Of a stretch of 64,000 nucleotides of DNA, positions 34,290 to 43,328 are shown piece after piece (within the stretch, counting starts at the first letter, position 1; each line of letters begins with the position of its first letter). A program made the position numbers and the translations under genes. Origin of the DNA: CAVPKN01 sp963832835 (GTDB lineage Bacteria; Chlamydiota; Chlamydiia; Chlamydiales; JAAKFR01); contig CAWHVD010000001.1 of NCBI GenBank assembly GCA_963832835.1, forward strand, positions 62,001 to 126,000, written 5' to 3'. The notes below the pieces were generated by a model, which made no database searches, was not told the origin of the DNA, and saw only the letters and a list, made by a program, of their open reading frames with translations.

Positions 34290-35272
34290 ATTTCTGGGAA
34301 GCTCAAAGAAAAGCACGCGGGCGCACTTCTCTATATCTTTTTGTCTTTTTTACCCTAACGATCGGGATCGCCGTATTGATCGAATATGTCGTTCGGGCAT
34401 TGGCAGCGGAGGGTTACACTCCTCCTATGCCCTATTTGGGCTTTGCTTTTTTAGGCATCACCCTGTTGGTCGCTGGTTTTTATTACCTGAACTATAGCAG
34501 CGGAGGCGGCAGCTTTGTTGCCGAATCGCTAGGAGGGCAGCGGGTTTTACCTGAGACTGCCACTAATGAAGAGATACAGCTTCTACACATCGTGGAAGAA
34601 ATGGCTGTCGCAAGCGGCCAGCCAGTCCCACCTGTTTATATTATCGAGTCTAAAGAGATTAACGCCTTTGCTGCCGGTATGCGCCCTAATAATGCAGCCA
34701 TTACCGTGACACGAGGGGCTATGAGGCTGCTCAATCGCGATGAACTTCAGGGGGTAATTGGCCACGAATTTGGCCATATCTACAACGCTGACATGAAAAT
34801 CAGCATGCGTCTTGCAGCTATGGTGATGGGCTTCATGATCGTTTTGTATATTGGCTTTAGACTACTACAGAGCTCCATGTTCTTTGGGCGTAGCCGTAGT
34901 AGTGATGGAGGCGGCGGCCGTGGTGGAAACCCTGTTGCACTCGCAGCGCTCATCCTGATGGTCGCAGGAGCTCTTACATGGTTTGCAGGAGCCATCCTCC
35001 GTTCTATGGTATCACGCCAACGGGAATACCTGGCAGATGCCTGCGCTGTCCAGTTTACGCGCAATCCTAATGGCATTGCAAACGCCCTGCGTAAAATTGG
35101 GCAATACCAACATCTCAACGATATGCCCCCCAGCGGCATGGCTTACGCCCACCTCTATTTCGACAACCACTCTTTCTGGTCCTCGATTTTTGCCACCCAC
35201 CCACCTCTGGCTAAAAGGATTGCTGCTATCGAAGGACGCACCTACATCCCCGAACAATGGCTCAAAAAATAA
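34286..35272 (+). CDS. M48-family (HtpX-like) membrane metalloprotease
   Basis: The protein has 328 residues. Two N-terminal membrane helices come first, then the zinc site GHEFGH (HExxH), two further hydrophobic segments and the third ligand in REYLADA. The start is a TTG that overlaps the lemA stop codon (TTTTGA), so translation is coupled. HtpX-type proteases clear damaged membrane proteins. The overlap chain from the DUF692 gene to here suggests one operon, although a link between proteolysis and the bufferin genes is only inferred from layout. Confidence 0.9.
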   Translation: MNFWEAQRKARGRTSLYLFVFFTLTIGIAVLIEYVVRALAAEGYTPPMPYLGFAFLGITLLVAGFYYLNYSSGGGSFVAESLGGQRVLPETATNEEIQLLHIVEEMAVASGQPVPPVYIIESKEINAFAAGMRPNNAAITVTRGAMRLLNRDELQGVIGHEFGHIYNADMKISMRLAAMVMGFMIVLYIGFRLLQSSMFFGRSRSSDGGGGRGGNPVALAALILMVAGALTWFAGAILRSMVSRQREYLADACAVQFTRNPNGIANALRKIGQYQHLNDMPPSGMAYAHLYFDNHSFWSSIFATHPPLAKRIAAIEGRTYIPEQWLKK

Positions 35273-35285
35273 AGAGCTTCCTTTC

Positions 35286-35449
35286 GAGGGAGTTGCATAA
35301 CTCCATTTGGGGCCAAATTCGCCCTTTTGGCGCCGGATTTGATTTCCTGCAAATCGCCTATGGCCAAAAGGATATGTCGATTTTCAAGCAACCAAACCGG
35401 CACCAAAATCATCAAATTTGGCCCTCAAAGCGAGTTATGCAACTCCCTC
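35286..35449. repeat. Long inverted-repeat element after the M48 gene
   Basis: GAGGGAGTTGCATAACTC at the left end (35286) and its exact reverse complement at the right end (35449) frame a 164-bp stretch. Pairing continues inward with mismatches (GGGCCAAATT on both arms). It has no coding capacity. It separates two convergent genes, so it may also act as a bidirectional hairpin terminator. Confidence 0.65.
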
Positions 35450-35455
35450 TTTCTG

Positions 35456-37147
35456 TTAAGACAACTTTCTACGCTTATTATCTTGCTCATCTACATTTTC
35501 TGAGAACCCATTACGGTTACTGCTTTGGTCACATGCTGGTTGTGGAAATGTGATTTTCACAATTCGATTGTCTTCCGTTAAATAGAGGATTTTCTCTTGA
35601 AAAGCAGTAAGAGACCAACGGCACATCGAGCCATGAATCGAATGCTTTTGAACAGAATGCACAGTTTTTCCGTTTCTAAGATCTATAAATTCAACAATAT
35701 TTGGTCCTGTGAGGGCCATATCGTCGTCGTAAATTTGTTCCGGATCAAAGGAGTCTCGGGTAAAAATCGCCAGACTATTGACAGTGCATAGATGAGGGCT
35801 TTCATTAAGCCCTCGAGTTTTTATGAAATGAGATTTTCTTTCTCCGGTGATAAGATTCACAGTAATAATAGCGTCCTTGTCTAATACACCATCATCGCAA
35901 TCGTAAAGATCCACGTCGCTTGCAAAGCTCTTTTCAAGATATTTGTCGTAAGATTCTACTATAGAAGATTTGCTGTATGGGTTTAAAAGCTCCATAAGGG
36001 ACATGTTTTCCGATGCGAATACATCGTTGGCACTATGGCTCATATCCACGTCGTTGCTTGCACATCCCCTATCATCCTTGATAAGAGATTGACCTACACC
36101 GGCAAAAGGATTCATAGGAACAATGTTGTCCATGTTTAATATGTCATCAAAGCTAGCTTGAAGACTCTTGTCGCTTAATTCCGCAAACTGGTTGTATTCA
36201 TCATCTTTGGTAGAAATTTTTTGAAGATAAGAACATCGATTTCTCTGTACATGAAGACTGCAAATCGCGTGTTTTCCTGGCTTTAAGGTATATTTGAATG
36301 AGAGGCCTGTATTCAAATCCCACCAATGGAGAGTACTGCCTTTCTGTCCTATGTCTAATTCACACCAGTATAATTTATCACAATCGATCTGAAAATATTG
36401 CATCCCGCGTCCCATATTACGCGTCCGTACGAGCTCGCCAGTCCCTCTATTCAACAATTTTATGAACTGGCCAGAAATGCAGATAAGCCATTTGTCATTT
36501 GCCAAAAGCCTGCTAAACGCACTGCCGAAATTGTTTGGTGATTGTTCAACGATCTGAGGCCCTTGATCATAAAAAGGGGCATGTGCGCCATCTTTCAACG
36601 AATAGGCAAAAATTGCCTTTGTGTCCAAACTATAATAGATCATGCCTTGCGCAGCGCACACCGAACGAATTTTTGAAGACGTCGTGATCTTTTGGACCTC
36701 ATCCACATTGTTTAAATTGCAAATGCATATTTCAAACTCATTATATAAGACTGCATGAGTATCTTCTAAAAATGCAGTCTCCCTATAATCAGCAAAATTG
36801 ACCGCTGCCTTGAGCTCTTGCACATGGGGAATAAGGCGAGCTCTTACCCTATTGAGTAACAGTTGAGAAGTTGCATACGCAAACGCGAGATGTGCTCGCT
36901 CGGTGGAGCTTGGGAAGGGCAAGCCCGCACCGCAAAAAATATTTTTCCAGAAGCAGTTATCCCCGACAGCATACGCCATCATATTTCTCCACTGCCTGCA
37001 TACCTGTGACAAAGTTAAAATGTCCTGATATTGACTTACAGCAAGCTGAAAAATGCCGGGAAGTATCTCATTGTGTAAGCGTGCAACATATTGTGGTTTG
37101 TGCTCTACAGATTGTGGCACACGTGATAAGGAAACTGCGGGAAGCAT
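35456..37147 (-). CDS. F-box protein, likely host-directed effector
   Basis: The protein has 563 residues. Residues about 24-72 fit an F-box: LHNEILPGIFQLAVSQYQDI, then LTLSQVCRQWRNM and FWKNIF. F-box proteins link targets to the eukaryotic SCF ubiquitin ligase, which bacteria lack, so action in the host is likely. The middle has repeated strand-like stretches (WDLNTG, DLRNGK, NLITGE) suggesting a beta-propeller-like binding domain. The last residues, DNKRRKLS, resemble a nuclear localisation signal. There is no signal peptide. AT-rich DNA lies upstream (37148-37248). Confidence 0.75.
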   Translation of the reverse strand: MLPAVSLSRVPQSVEHKPQYVARLHNEILPGIFQLAVSQYQDILTLSQVCRQWRNMMAYAVGDNCFWKNIFCGAGLPFPSSTERAHLAFAYATSQLLLNRVRARLIPHVQELKAAVNFADYRETAFLEDTHAVLYNEFEICICNLNNVDEVQKITTSSKIRSVCAAQGMIYYSLDTKAIFAYSLKDGAHAPFYDQGPQIVEQSPNNFGSAFSRLLANDKWLICISGQFIKLLNRGTGELVRTRNMGRGMQYFQIDCDKLYWCELDIGQKGSTLHWWDLNTGLSFKYTLKPGKHAICSLHVQRNRCSYLQKISTKDDEYNQFAELSDKSLQASFDDILNMDNIVPMNPFAGVGQSLIKDDRGCASNDVDMSHSANDVFASENMSLMELLNPYSKSSIVESYDKYLEKSFASDVDLYDCDDGVLDKDAIITVNLITGERKSHFIKTRGLNESPHLCTVNSLAIFTRDSFDPEQIYDDDMALTGPNIVEFIDLRNGKTVHSVQKHSIHGSMCRWSLTAFQEKILYLTEDNRIVKITFPQPACDQSSNRNGFSENVDEQDNKRRKLS

Positions 37148-37248
37148 AATAAACGCCTACTTGTTTTTTACTTAGAAATCTTAAAATTAATAATCTTAAG
37201 GAGCAACTAAAATAAAGGATTTTATACTATTTACAGTTTAGCTCAAGT

Positions 37249-38559
37249 TTAGATCTTTACGTAGAAAAGCTCCTTGAGAGCTTTAAATGAGGGAGGGATG
37301 GCGAGATAGTTTTTGGGTTTGGAAAGGGCCGCCTGAAGACGCTCGGGGACATGGATGGGAGTTGACACCAAAGGCGCGAGACTGTCCAGAAACTTAGCAG
37401 GATGGGCTGTGGCAAAAAACACTCCAGCATGCTGCCTCTTTTCGAGTTTCATGTATTCTCTTAGAGCCAAATAGGAGGTAGCGCTATGCGGGTCCAAAAG
37501 ATAGCCATATGCTACAAACATCTCTTGGATCGCCTCCATGATTTGTTGATCTGTAAAATCAACACCTAAGACATCAGCACGGAGCTTTTCCAAAGAACCA
37601 CCATAGAGCTTTAGCATTCGAGGAAAATTACTAGGATTACCTACATCCATCGAAACAGCAATTGTCGGATACGCATCATGAGGACGGAACACACCACTGT
37701 GCAAAAAAAGAGGAACCTCATTGTTCGCATTGGTGGCACCTAAAAAGCGAGAAACAGGCAATCCCATGCGTTTAGCGAGCATTCCTGAAACTAGATGGCC
37801 AAAATTTCCGCAAGGAACCGAAAACACAACCTCCTCTGTTTCGGGCAGCAGCTGACTATAGGCATAAAAATAATACAGAGCTTGAGCTAGAATACGGGCA
37901 ATATTTTGAGAATTTGCTGTGGTGATGTTTGCCTCTATTTGCAACTCAGGGTCTAAGATGGCCTGCCGGAGCAAATTCTGACAATCCTCAAAACTCCCAT
38001 CCACCTGCACCGCTTTCACGTTGCGGCCGATCGTGGTGATCTGCTGCTCTTGCGAGGGTGTGACACGTCCTTTGGGGTATAGGATAATGACCCGCACACC
38101 CGGAATACCTCTGAGCGCCATGCCGACGGCGCTACCGGTATCACCCGAGGTTGCTACCAGAACAATTCTCTGTTGATGATCGTGACTCCATTTTTTGAAA
38201 AGAGCCCCAAGGAAGCGACACCCCACATCTTTGAACGACAAAGTAGGGCCATGAAAGAGCTCTAACGCATGGATTTTATCCGGAAAACTCACCAAGGGAA
38301 GCGGAAAGTTAAACGCCTCTTCGCAGAGTTGTGAGACCTCTTCTTTCGTAAATACCCCTTCAAATAATACGCGTGCCAGTTCAATACTCAGCTCTAGAAA
38401 GGAGAGGTCCGCTTTGTGCTTGAACTGATCTATTGAAAATTGAGGCAGAGATTCGGGGAGATAAAGCCCACCATCCGGAGCCAACCCTTGTAAGACAGCC
38501 TCCTTGAAGGTCACTCCCTTAACTTGCCCTGCTGTGCTATAAAATCGCATTCCCGACAT
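37249..38559 (-). CDS. thrC: Threonine synthase
   Basis: The protein has about 436 residues from the ATG at 38559 (a second ATG is at 38550). The PLP lysine motif is HGPTLSFKDVG, followed by ATSGDTGSAVG, which binds the phosphate. It converts O-phosphohomoserine to threonine. No homoserine kinase or dehydrogenase gene is in the window, so the rest of the pathway must lie elsewhere or be lost. C. trachomatis lacks this gene as far as I recall. It stands in an accessory block and is not overlapped by neighbours. Confidence 0.92.
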   Translation of the reverse strand: MSGMRFYSTAGQVKGVTFKEAVLQGLAPDGGLYLPESLPQFSIDQFKHKADLSFLELSIELARVLFEGVFTKEEVSQLCEEAFNFPLPLVSFPDKIHALELFHGPTLSFKDVGCRFLGALFKKWSHDHQQRIVLVATSGDTGSAVGMALRGIPGVRVIILYPKGRVTPSQEQQITTIGRNVKAVQVDGSFEDCQNLLRQAILDPELQIEANITTANSQNIARILAQALYYFYAYSQLLPETEEVVFSVPCGNFGHLVSGMLAKRMGLPVSRFLGATNANNEVPLFLHSGVFRPHDAYPTIAVSMDVGNPSNFPRMLKLYGGSLEKLRADVLGVDFTDQQIMEAIQEMFVAYGYLLDPHSATSYLALREYMKLEKRQHAGVFFATAHPAKFLDSLAPLVSTPIHVPERLQAALSKPKNYLAIPPSFKALKELFYVKI

Positions 38560-38608
38560 ATAACAAGCCAAGACAAATCTCTATATAAAAATCTTATTAC
38601 CTGCTATC

Positions 38609-39625
38609 TTATAGATATTCCTCTTTGGTGGAGCGCTGGAGTAATAGTTTCACCGCATCCAGAGGACTGAGGTGCTCAAAGAGAATTTTGTAAACAGCCT
38701 CAGTAATCGGCAGCTCAAGATTCGCCTTTTTTGCTAGCTGGATAGCCGAAAGACATGTGTAGGTCCCTTCGACCACCATCCCAATTTTCTTTTTCGCAGC
38801 TTCCGGACTTAAGCCTTCTGCCAAGAGATGGCCGAATTGGTAGTTTCGGCTGAATTTAGAAAGACATGTAACGCATAAATCACCCATACCTGCCAACCCA
38901 TTGAGCGTTTCTGGCTTACATCCTTTGACTACAGCTAACTTACGGATTTCATGCAAACCTCGGGTCATTAAGGCCGCTTTGGAATTGTCTCCAAATCCAA
39001 GTCCATCAGAAAGACCGCAAGCGATCGCAATGATGTTTTTTAAGGCGCCACCTAGCTCGACACCATTGACATCGGCATTGGGATACACGCGGAAAGTGGG
39101 TGTAGAAAACACTTCATGGATGAGTGCTATGACAAGGGGATCAAACCCGCTGCATACCACAGAAGTGGGCAACCCTTTCAACACTTCAACGGCAATTGAA
39201 GGTCCGCTCAATACTCCTATTTTACTTCTGTGCTCTTCTCCTAAAACTTCCACCACAACATCGGTGAGTAGCAGGCCCGTATTTTGTTCAATCCCTTTTG
39301 AGGTCAAAACCATCGGACAGTTAGGGATATGAACTTGCTTGACCGACTGGAAAACCTGCCTAACTCCAGCTGAGGTGACACCTTCTACAACAAGATCTTT
39401 ATCTACAAGAGCCTCTTCCATATCGTGCGTGAATGTCAGACGTTTGGGAACAGGGAATCCTTTCATTTTAGGATGCTCTTTATGCTCTTGTAAATAGCGG
39501 ACAGTCTCTTCTTGGACGCTCCAGGCAGTTACATGGTGCCCTCGATGAGCTAAAAGGGATGCTAAACAATATCCCCAAGCACCAACTCCCAAATATCCGA
39601 TTTTTTTTCCGTCCTGCTTATTCAT
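38609..39625 (-). CDS. gpsA: NAD(P)-dependent glycerol-3-phosphate dehydrogenase
   Basis: The protein has 338 residues from the ATG at 39625. The NAD-binding motif is GYLGVGAWGYCLASLLA. Catalytic and substrate parts are seen in GALKNIIAIACGLSDGLGFG and the central GLAGMGDLCVTC. It makes glycerol-3-phosphate for phospholipids. The start overlaps the end of the UDP-sugar pyrophosphorylase gene by 8 bases. The recalled counterpart is CT714. Confidence 0.95.
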   Translation of the reverse strand: MNKQDGKKIGYLGVGAWGYCLASLLAHRGHHVTAWSVQEETVRYLQEHKEHPKMKGFPVPKRLTFTHDMEEALVDKDLVVEGVTSAGVRQVFQSVKQVHIPNCPMVLTSKGIEQNTGLLLTDVVVEVLGEEHRSKIGVLSGPSIAVEVLKGLPTSVVCSGFDPLVIALIHEVFSTPTFRVYPNADVNGVELGGALKNIIAIACGLSDGLGFGDNSKAALMTRGLHEIRKLAVVKGCKPETLNGLAGMGDLCVTCLSKFSRNYQFGHLLAEGLSPEAAKKKIGMVVEGTYTCLSAIQLAKKANLELPITEAVYKILFEHLSPLDAVKLLLQRSTKEEYL

Positions 39626-40997
39626 CAATATATTCCTCTTTGGGAAAGGGCCTGCCTTTCCATTTCTTCAGCATTTCTGCTGTAGGATAATAAAATAGGG
39701 GCGCAAGTTCAAAACGCGCCTCCTGTGGGGGCTTCACGCCAGTTACCTGTTCATATCTTTGCCTATCAAAGGCTAAGAGCGCGGCCTGTACACTCGCAAT
39801 GCTATCTTCTCCTTTTAAATTTTTCAAGGGAGCAAAAGTTGCCTCCCGCGGATAAACGATTGCTTGAATATTCCCAGCATAGGGTAGGACATCGAAGATG
39901 AACTGTTCAAATTTCCATGCATTCGGTCCATCTGTTGCCACAACTTGACCCTCCGGATCGAACGCTACCACTTGTTTTTTAGCTCGATGTAAGGGCAATA
40001 TTTGGCTTCCCATTTTCTGGATAAACGCCATCGAAAAACTTAAGAGACTTAAGTTAGCAATCCCAAATTTGAGTTTTCCGTCATTATCTACTGCTTCTTT
40101 GTCAACAGCTGCCATCTCGGTGTACTCCACCACCGTTGTCTTACCGTTGACTTGCGCCAAAACGCCTACATGTTCACGCGCATCACGCCGCAACGTCGCC
40201 TTGACAGACACATCACAAGCCTTTTTTGCGTGGGCTGCAAAAAGCTCAAAATCGAAAGGGTCTGCTAGAGGGTTATCGATGGGAACTACATTTACAATCT
40301 GGATTCCACCTTGGCGCCATTTCTCCCAAATACCCACTTCTACAAGGCGCTTAAAAATAGCGCCATTGCCATTAGGGCCAAAGGCTATTTGTGCGGGGCC
40401 TTCTAAAAAAAGATTCCCCGCCTCGTCAAGCAAAGGCCACATGCTTTGATCAAAAAATGTCACTTGAGAGGGTCTTAGACCAAAAAATGCATGCTGTGCA
40501 AAAAAGATCTCCGTTTCAAGATGATTTAATGGGGAGGTCATGATGGCAACCTGCAGAGCTCTGCCAGCTTGTATGCTCGCGGCCTGTACTTTTTCAGCCA
40601 TGAGTTGAAAAAGAGATTTATGTTTGATCAAACTCACTGGATAACAGCCTTTAGGACCGCGGTAACGAAGTCGCGAGCCCTGTCCTCCCGCTAAGACAAC
40701 AAGGGCTATTTTCCCCTCCCTGACAAGCTGCATGCCCAATTCCTGCCTTTGCTTGTCACCTGAATAACTATAGGAAGTAAATGGACTGATCGTCTGCATC
40801 ACATGCCCTTTGGCAATCGCGCGCATTCTATGAAAAAGATCAACGTCAAGGGAGGCGATCTGGCTGTGCAGGCTCTGTTTTTGAGTGGGTGATAAACTCG
40901 GCAGGTGAGCTAAAAGATGTTCTTGTCCTATGCTACGGAGCTTGTTGTAGCAGTCTTGCTCATCCAAGATGTACCTGTTTGTGGCAGCCGATTTCAT
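39618..40997 (-). CDS. UDP-sugar pyrophosphorylase (UAP1/UGP type)
   Basis: The protein has about 459 residues from the ATG at 40997, with GGAGG upstream. The nucleotide-binding motif is LAGGQGSRLRYRGPKGCYPV, and FGPNGNGAIFKRL and NVVPIDNPLADP fit the eukaryotic-type UDPGP family. It makes UDP-GlcNAc, UDP-GalNAc or UDP-glucose; sequence alone does not settle which. The 5' end overlaps the FliJ-like gene by 38 bases. The recalled counterpart is CT715. Confidence 0.85.
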   Translation of the reverse strand: MKSAATNRYILDEQDCYNKLRSIGQEHLLAHLPSLSPTQKQSLHSQIASLDVDLFHRMRAIAKGHVMQTISPFTSYSYSGDKQRQELGMQLVREGKIALVVLAGGQGSRLRYRGPKGCYPVSLIKHKSLFQLMAEKVQAASIQAGRALQVAIMTSPLNHLETEIFFAQHAFFGLRPSQVTFFDQSMWPLLDEAGNLFLEGPAQIAFGPNGNGAIFKRLVEVGIWEKWRQGGIQIVNVVPIDNPLADPFDFELFAAHAKKACDVSVKATLRRDAREHVGVLAQVNGKTTVVEYTEMAAVDKEAVDNDGKLKFGIANLSLLSFSMAFIQKMGSQILPLHRAKKQVVAFDPEGQVVATDGPNAWKFEQFIFDVLPYAGNIQAIVYPREATFAPLKNLKGEDSIASVQAALLAFDRQRYEQVTGVKPPQEARFELAPLFYYPTAEMLKKWKGRPFPKEEYIDE

Positions 40998-41400
40998 CGA
41001 GCAAAGCTTCCTCCGTTTGGATCTCGCTTGTGCGCCAATCACTATAGTGCTTTTCTTTGATCTTTTCGATAATTTTTCTCTCGTGCATTGCCAGTTTCAG
41101 GCACTCCTGCTGCGCTTCGACACTCTTTTGTTGGACTGCCAGGTTCTGCTGGGCTGTGTTCAAAGAAGCACTCAGGTGATCTAAAATTTGAGAATAGGTA
41201 TCTTGCAAATCAAAGTTCCCCTCAAGGCGTCTTTTGTGCATTTCATCAATTAAAGCTCCAATTTGCGTCTGCAGCGTCGTTTCGTGGCTTTTACTCTGAC
41301 GCCATTTTTGCTGCGCATATTCCAAATCTCGTTTCAAGGTCCCCTCTCGAGCCTTGCGAATTCTCAATAAAGTCTCTAAACGAAAAATAAATTTTTTCAT
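40960..41400 (-). CDS. FliJ/YscO-like coiled-coil protein
   Basis: The protein has 146 residues, almost entirely helical and charged. It opens MKKFIFRLETLLRIRKAREG, the standard FliJ start. FliJ and YscO form the central stalk of the export ATPase and recycle chaperones. It starts one base after the fliI stop, so it belongs to the fliF-fliH-fliI-fliJ operon. The recalled counterpart is CT716. Confidence 0.8.
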   Translation of the reverse strand: MKKFIFRLETLLRIRKAREGTLKRDLEYAQQKWRQSKSHETTLQTQIGALIDEMHKRRLEGNFDLQDTYSQILDHLSASLNTAQQNLAVQQKSVEAQQECLKLAMHERKIIEKIKEKHYSDWRTSEIQTEEALLDEIGCHKQVHLG

Positions 41401-41401
41401 A

Positions 41402-42715
41402 TTAACCTGAGTTTAAAAATGACTCACACTGTTTCATCGTGTTTTCAAAATCAATAGAGACCGAAGCATCTTGCTTTAAAAAATTTCTCACTGCAGCGAT
41501 TTTACTAATCGCTTCATCAACCGACGGGTTAGATCCGGAGGTGTAGGCTCCTAAGTGAATCAGCTCCTCCGCATCCGCGTAAGCGTGCAAAAGAGCACGT
41601 ATCTTCCCAGCCATGGATTGTTGAGCAGGCGTTGTAATTTGAGGCATCACGCGTGACAAACTTCGTAAGACATCGATTGGAGGAAAATGGCCAGCTGCTG
41701 CTAAATGTCGTGACAAATGCAAATGTCCATCTAACAAAGAACGCATATGGTCCGGGATTGGGTCGTGGGCTTCATCTTCATCACACAATATGGTATAGAT
41801 GCCCGTAATGGAGCCGCAGCCACTGCTTCCTGCCCGTTCTAGTAGTTTCGGCAGATGAGCAAAAACCGAAGGGGTATAGCCACGGGTTGTAGGTGGCTCA
41901 CCAATGGCAAGTCCTATTTCCCTAAGTGCCATGGCATAACGAGTAATGGAATCCATCATCAAGATCACATCTTTACCCAGGTCGCGGAAATACTCCGCAA
42001 TCGCTGTCGCCACATTGGCACCTTTGCTCCTTAAAAGAGCTGCCTGGTCGGAGGTCGCTACAACCACCACCGAGCGAGCCAGCCCTTCGGGCCCCAGCTC
42101 TCTGTCGATAAATTCGCGCACCTCCCGCCCTCTCTCTCCAATCAAAGCAATGACATTGATATCAGCGCGAGCTGAACGGGCAATCATTCCCATCAATGTC
42201 GATTTACCCACACCTGGACTTGAGAAAATGCCCATGCGTTGACCTCTGCCTAAAGTACACAAGGAATCGATCACTTTGATCTTGGTCTCCAGCGGTTGCA
42301 CAATCGGACGGCGGGACAAAGGTGGGGGAGGGGCAGCCATAACGGGATAAAACTTTTCTGCGTAAATCTCACCCTTGCCATCGATAGGACGACCTAGACC
42401 ATCTAAAATGCGCCCGCACAAGGATTCTCCAACGGGAACACGGTGTATTTCACCGGTAGGAAATACTTCGGAGCCAGGGGCAAGTGCGTCCATATCGCCC
42501 AAAGACATCAAAAGAACCTTACGATCTTTAAATCCCACAACTTGGCAAGCAATAGGTTGGGCACGCTTTCCATATACGTAGCATATCTCACCTACAGAGG
42601 CTTCTGGGCCACTAGACTCAATCAAAAGGCCGATGACATGAGTTACCCTGCCACTCAAGCGCGGTCCCTGCCACTCTTTGCTTCTACAGATCTCTTTGTC
42701 AAAAAATTTGATCAT
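41402..42715 (-). CDS. fliI: FliI-type export ATPase
   Basis: The protein has 437 residues. The Walker A loop is FSSPGVGKSTLMGMIA; GERGREVREF and ILMMDSITRYA are the family catalytic and Walker B parts. It belongs to the F1-like hexameric ATPases that power flagellar or type III export. The recalled C. trachomatis counterpart, CT717, is called FliI and is separate from the main T3SS ATPase. No filament genes are seen here, so it may serve or regulate secretion rather than motility. Confidence 0.92.
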   Translation of the reverse strand: MIKFFDKEICRSKEWQGPRLSGRVTHVIGLLIESSGPEASVGEICYVYGKRAQPIACQVVGFKDRKVLLMSLGDMDALAPGSEVFPTGEIHRVPVGESLCGRILDGLGRPIDGKGEIYAEKFYPVMAAPPPPLSRRPIVQPLETKIKVIDSLCTLGRGQRMGIFSSPGVGKSTLMGMIARSARADINVIALIGERGREVREFIDRELGPEGLARSVVVVATSDQAALLRSKGANVATAIAEYFRDLGKDVILMMDSITRYAMALREIGLAIGEPPTTRGYTPSVFAHLPKLLERAGSSGCGSITGIYTILCDEDEAHDPIPDHMRSLLDGHLHLSRHLAAAGHFPPIDVLRSLSRVMPQITTPAQQSMAGKIRALLHAYADAEELIHLGAYTSGSNPSVDEAISKIAAVRNFLKQDASVSIDFENTMKQCESFLNSG

Positions 42716-42725
42716 CCGTGCCTAA

Positions 42726-43328
42726 TCATCCCTGCAACACTTTGGATTGCAAATCTGTGAGCTGGCGGGAAATCGTGTAGTTGAGCAGAGCGGCCCGAGT
42801 TTCGAGGCGGCAATCTCCCCGCTGCATCAGAGGATCGGCACGGAAACTCACTCCTCCAATTTCTCGTTTGTCATAATGAATGCTTGCAAGAAAGCTCTCT
42901 AGCATCACAAGATCATCCGGCGAGAGGATGAGTTGAACAGAATCGTTGTGGATCATAGAGGCGGCATACGAGATCAGTGAGTTGATTAACTTTACCAGCG
43001 CTTCGGGTTGGCTCAATTCTTTACGGATAATCCGTTCACACACAGAAATGGCAAATTCAACCACTTCCGGCTTCAATTGCTCAAGTAGATGATGTTTGTG
43101 CTCCAAAAGTTTCCGCGACAGGGTCTGCAATACGTGAAGCAGGGATTTCACCTCTACAAGGGCCCTCTCATAGCCTAATTTCTCACCTTGTTTTTCCCCT
43201 TTGTGAAAAGCTTGTTTGCATGCATCTTCGACAAATGAAGAAGAGTCCCGATCTGCATGAATAAAATGGAGCTGTCTTGCTGAACTCAGAGTGGCAATAT
43301 CGGTGACATTTTCCCCCCTAATAATCAC
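42726..43328 (-). CDS. fliH: FliH-like stator of the export ATPase
   Basis: The protein has 200 residues and starts at a GTG that overlaps the fliF stop (GTGA). The stretch KGEKQGEKLGYERA shows the Gly-xxx-Gly spacing typical of FliH, followed by a C-terminal domain (CERIIRKELSQPEALVKLIN). FliH holds the export ATPase near the membrane. The recalled counterpart is CT718. Confidence 0.8.
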   Translation of the reverse strand: MIIRGENVTDIATLSSARQLHFIHADRDSSSFVEDACKQAFHKGEKQGEKLGYERALVEVKSLLHVLQTLSRKLLEHKHHLLEQLKPEVVEFAISVCERIIRKELSQPEALVKLINSLISYAASMIHNDSVQLILSPDDLVMLESFLASIHYDKREIGGVSFRADPLMQRGDCRLETRAALLNYTISRQLTDLQSKVLQG

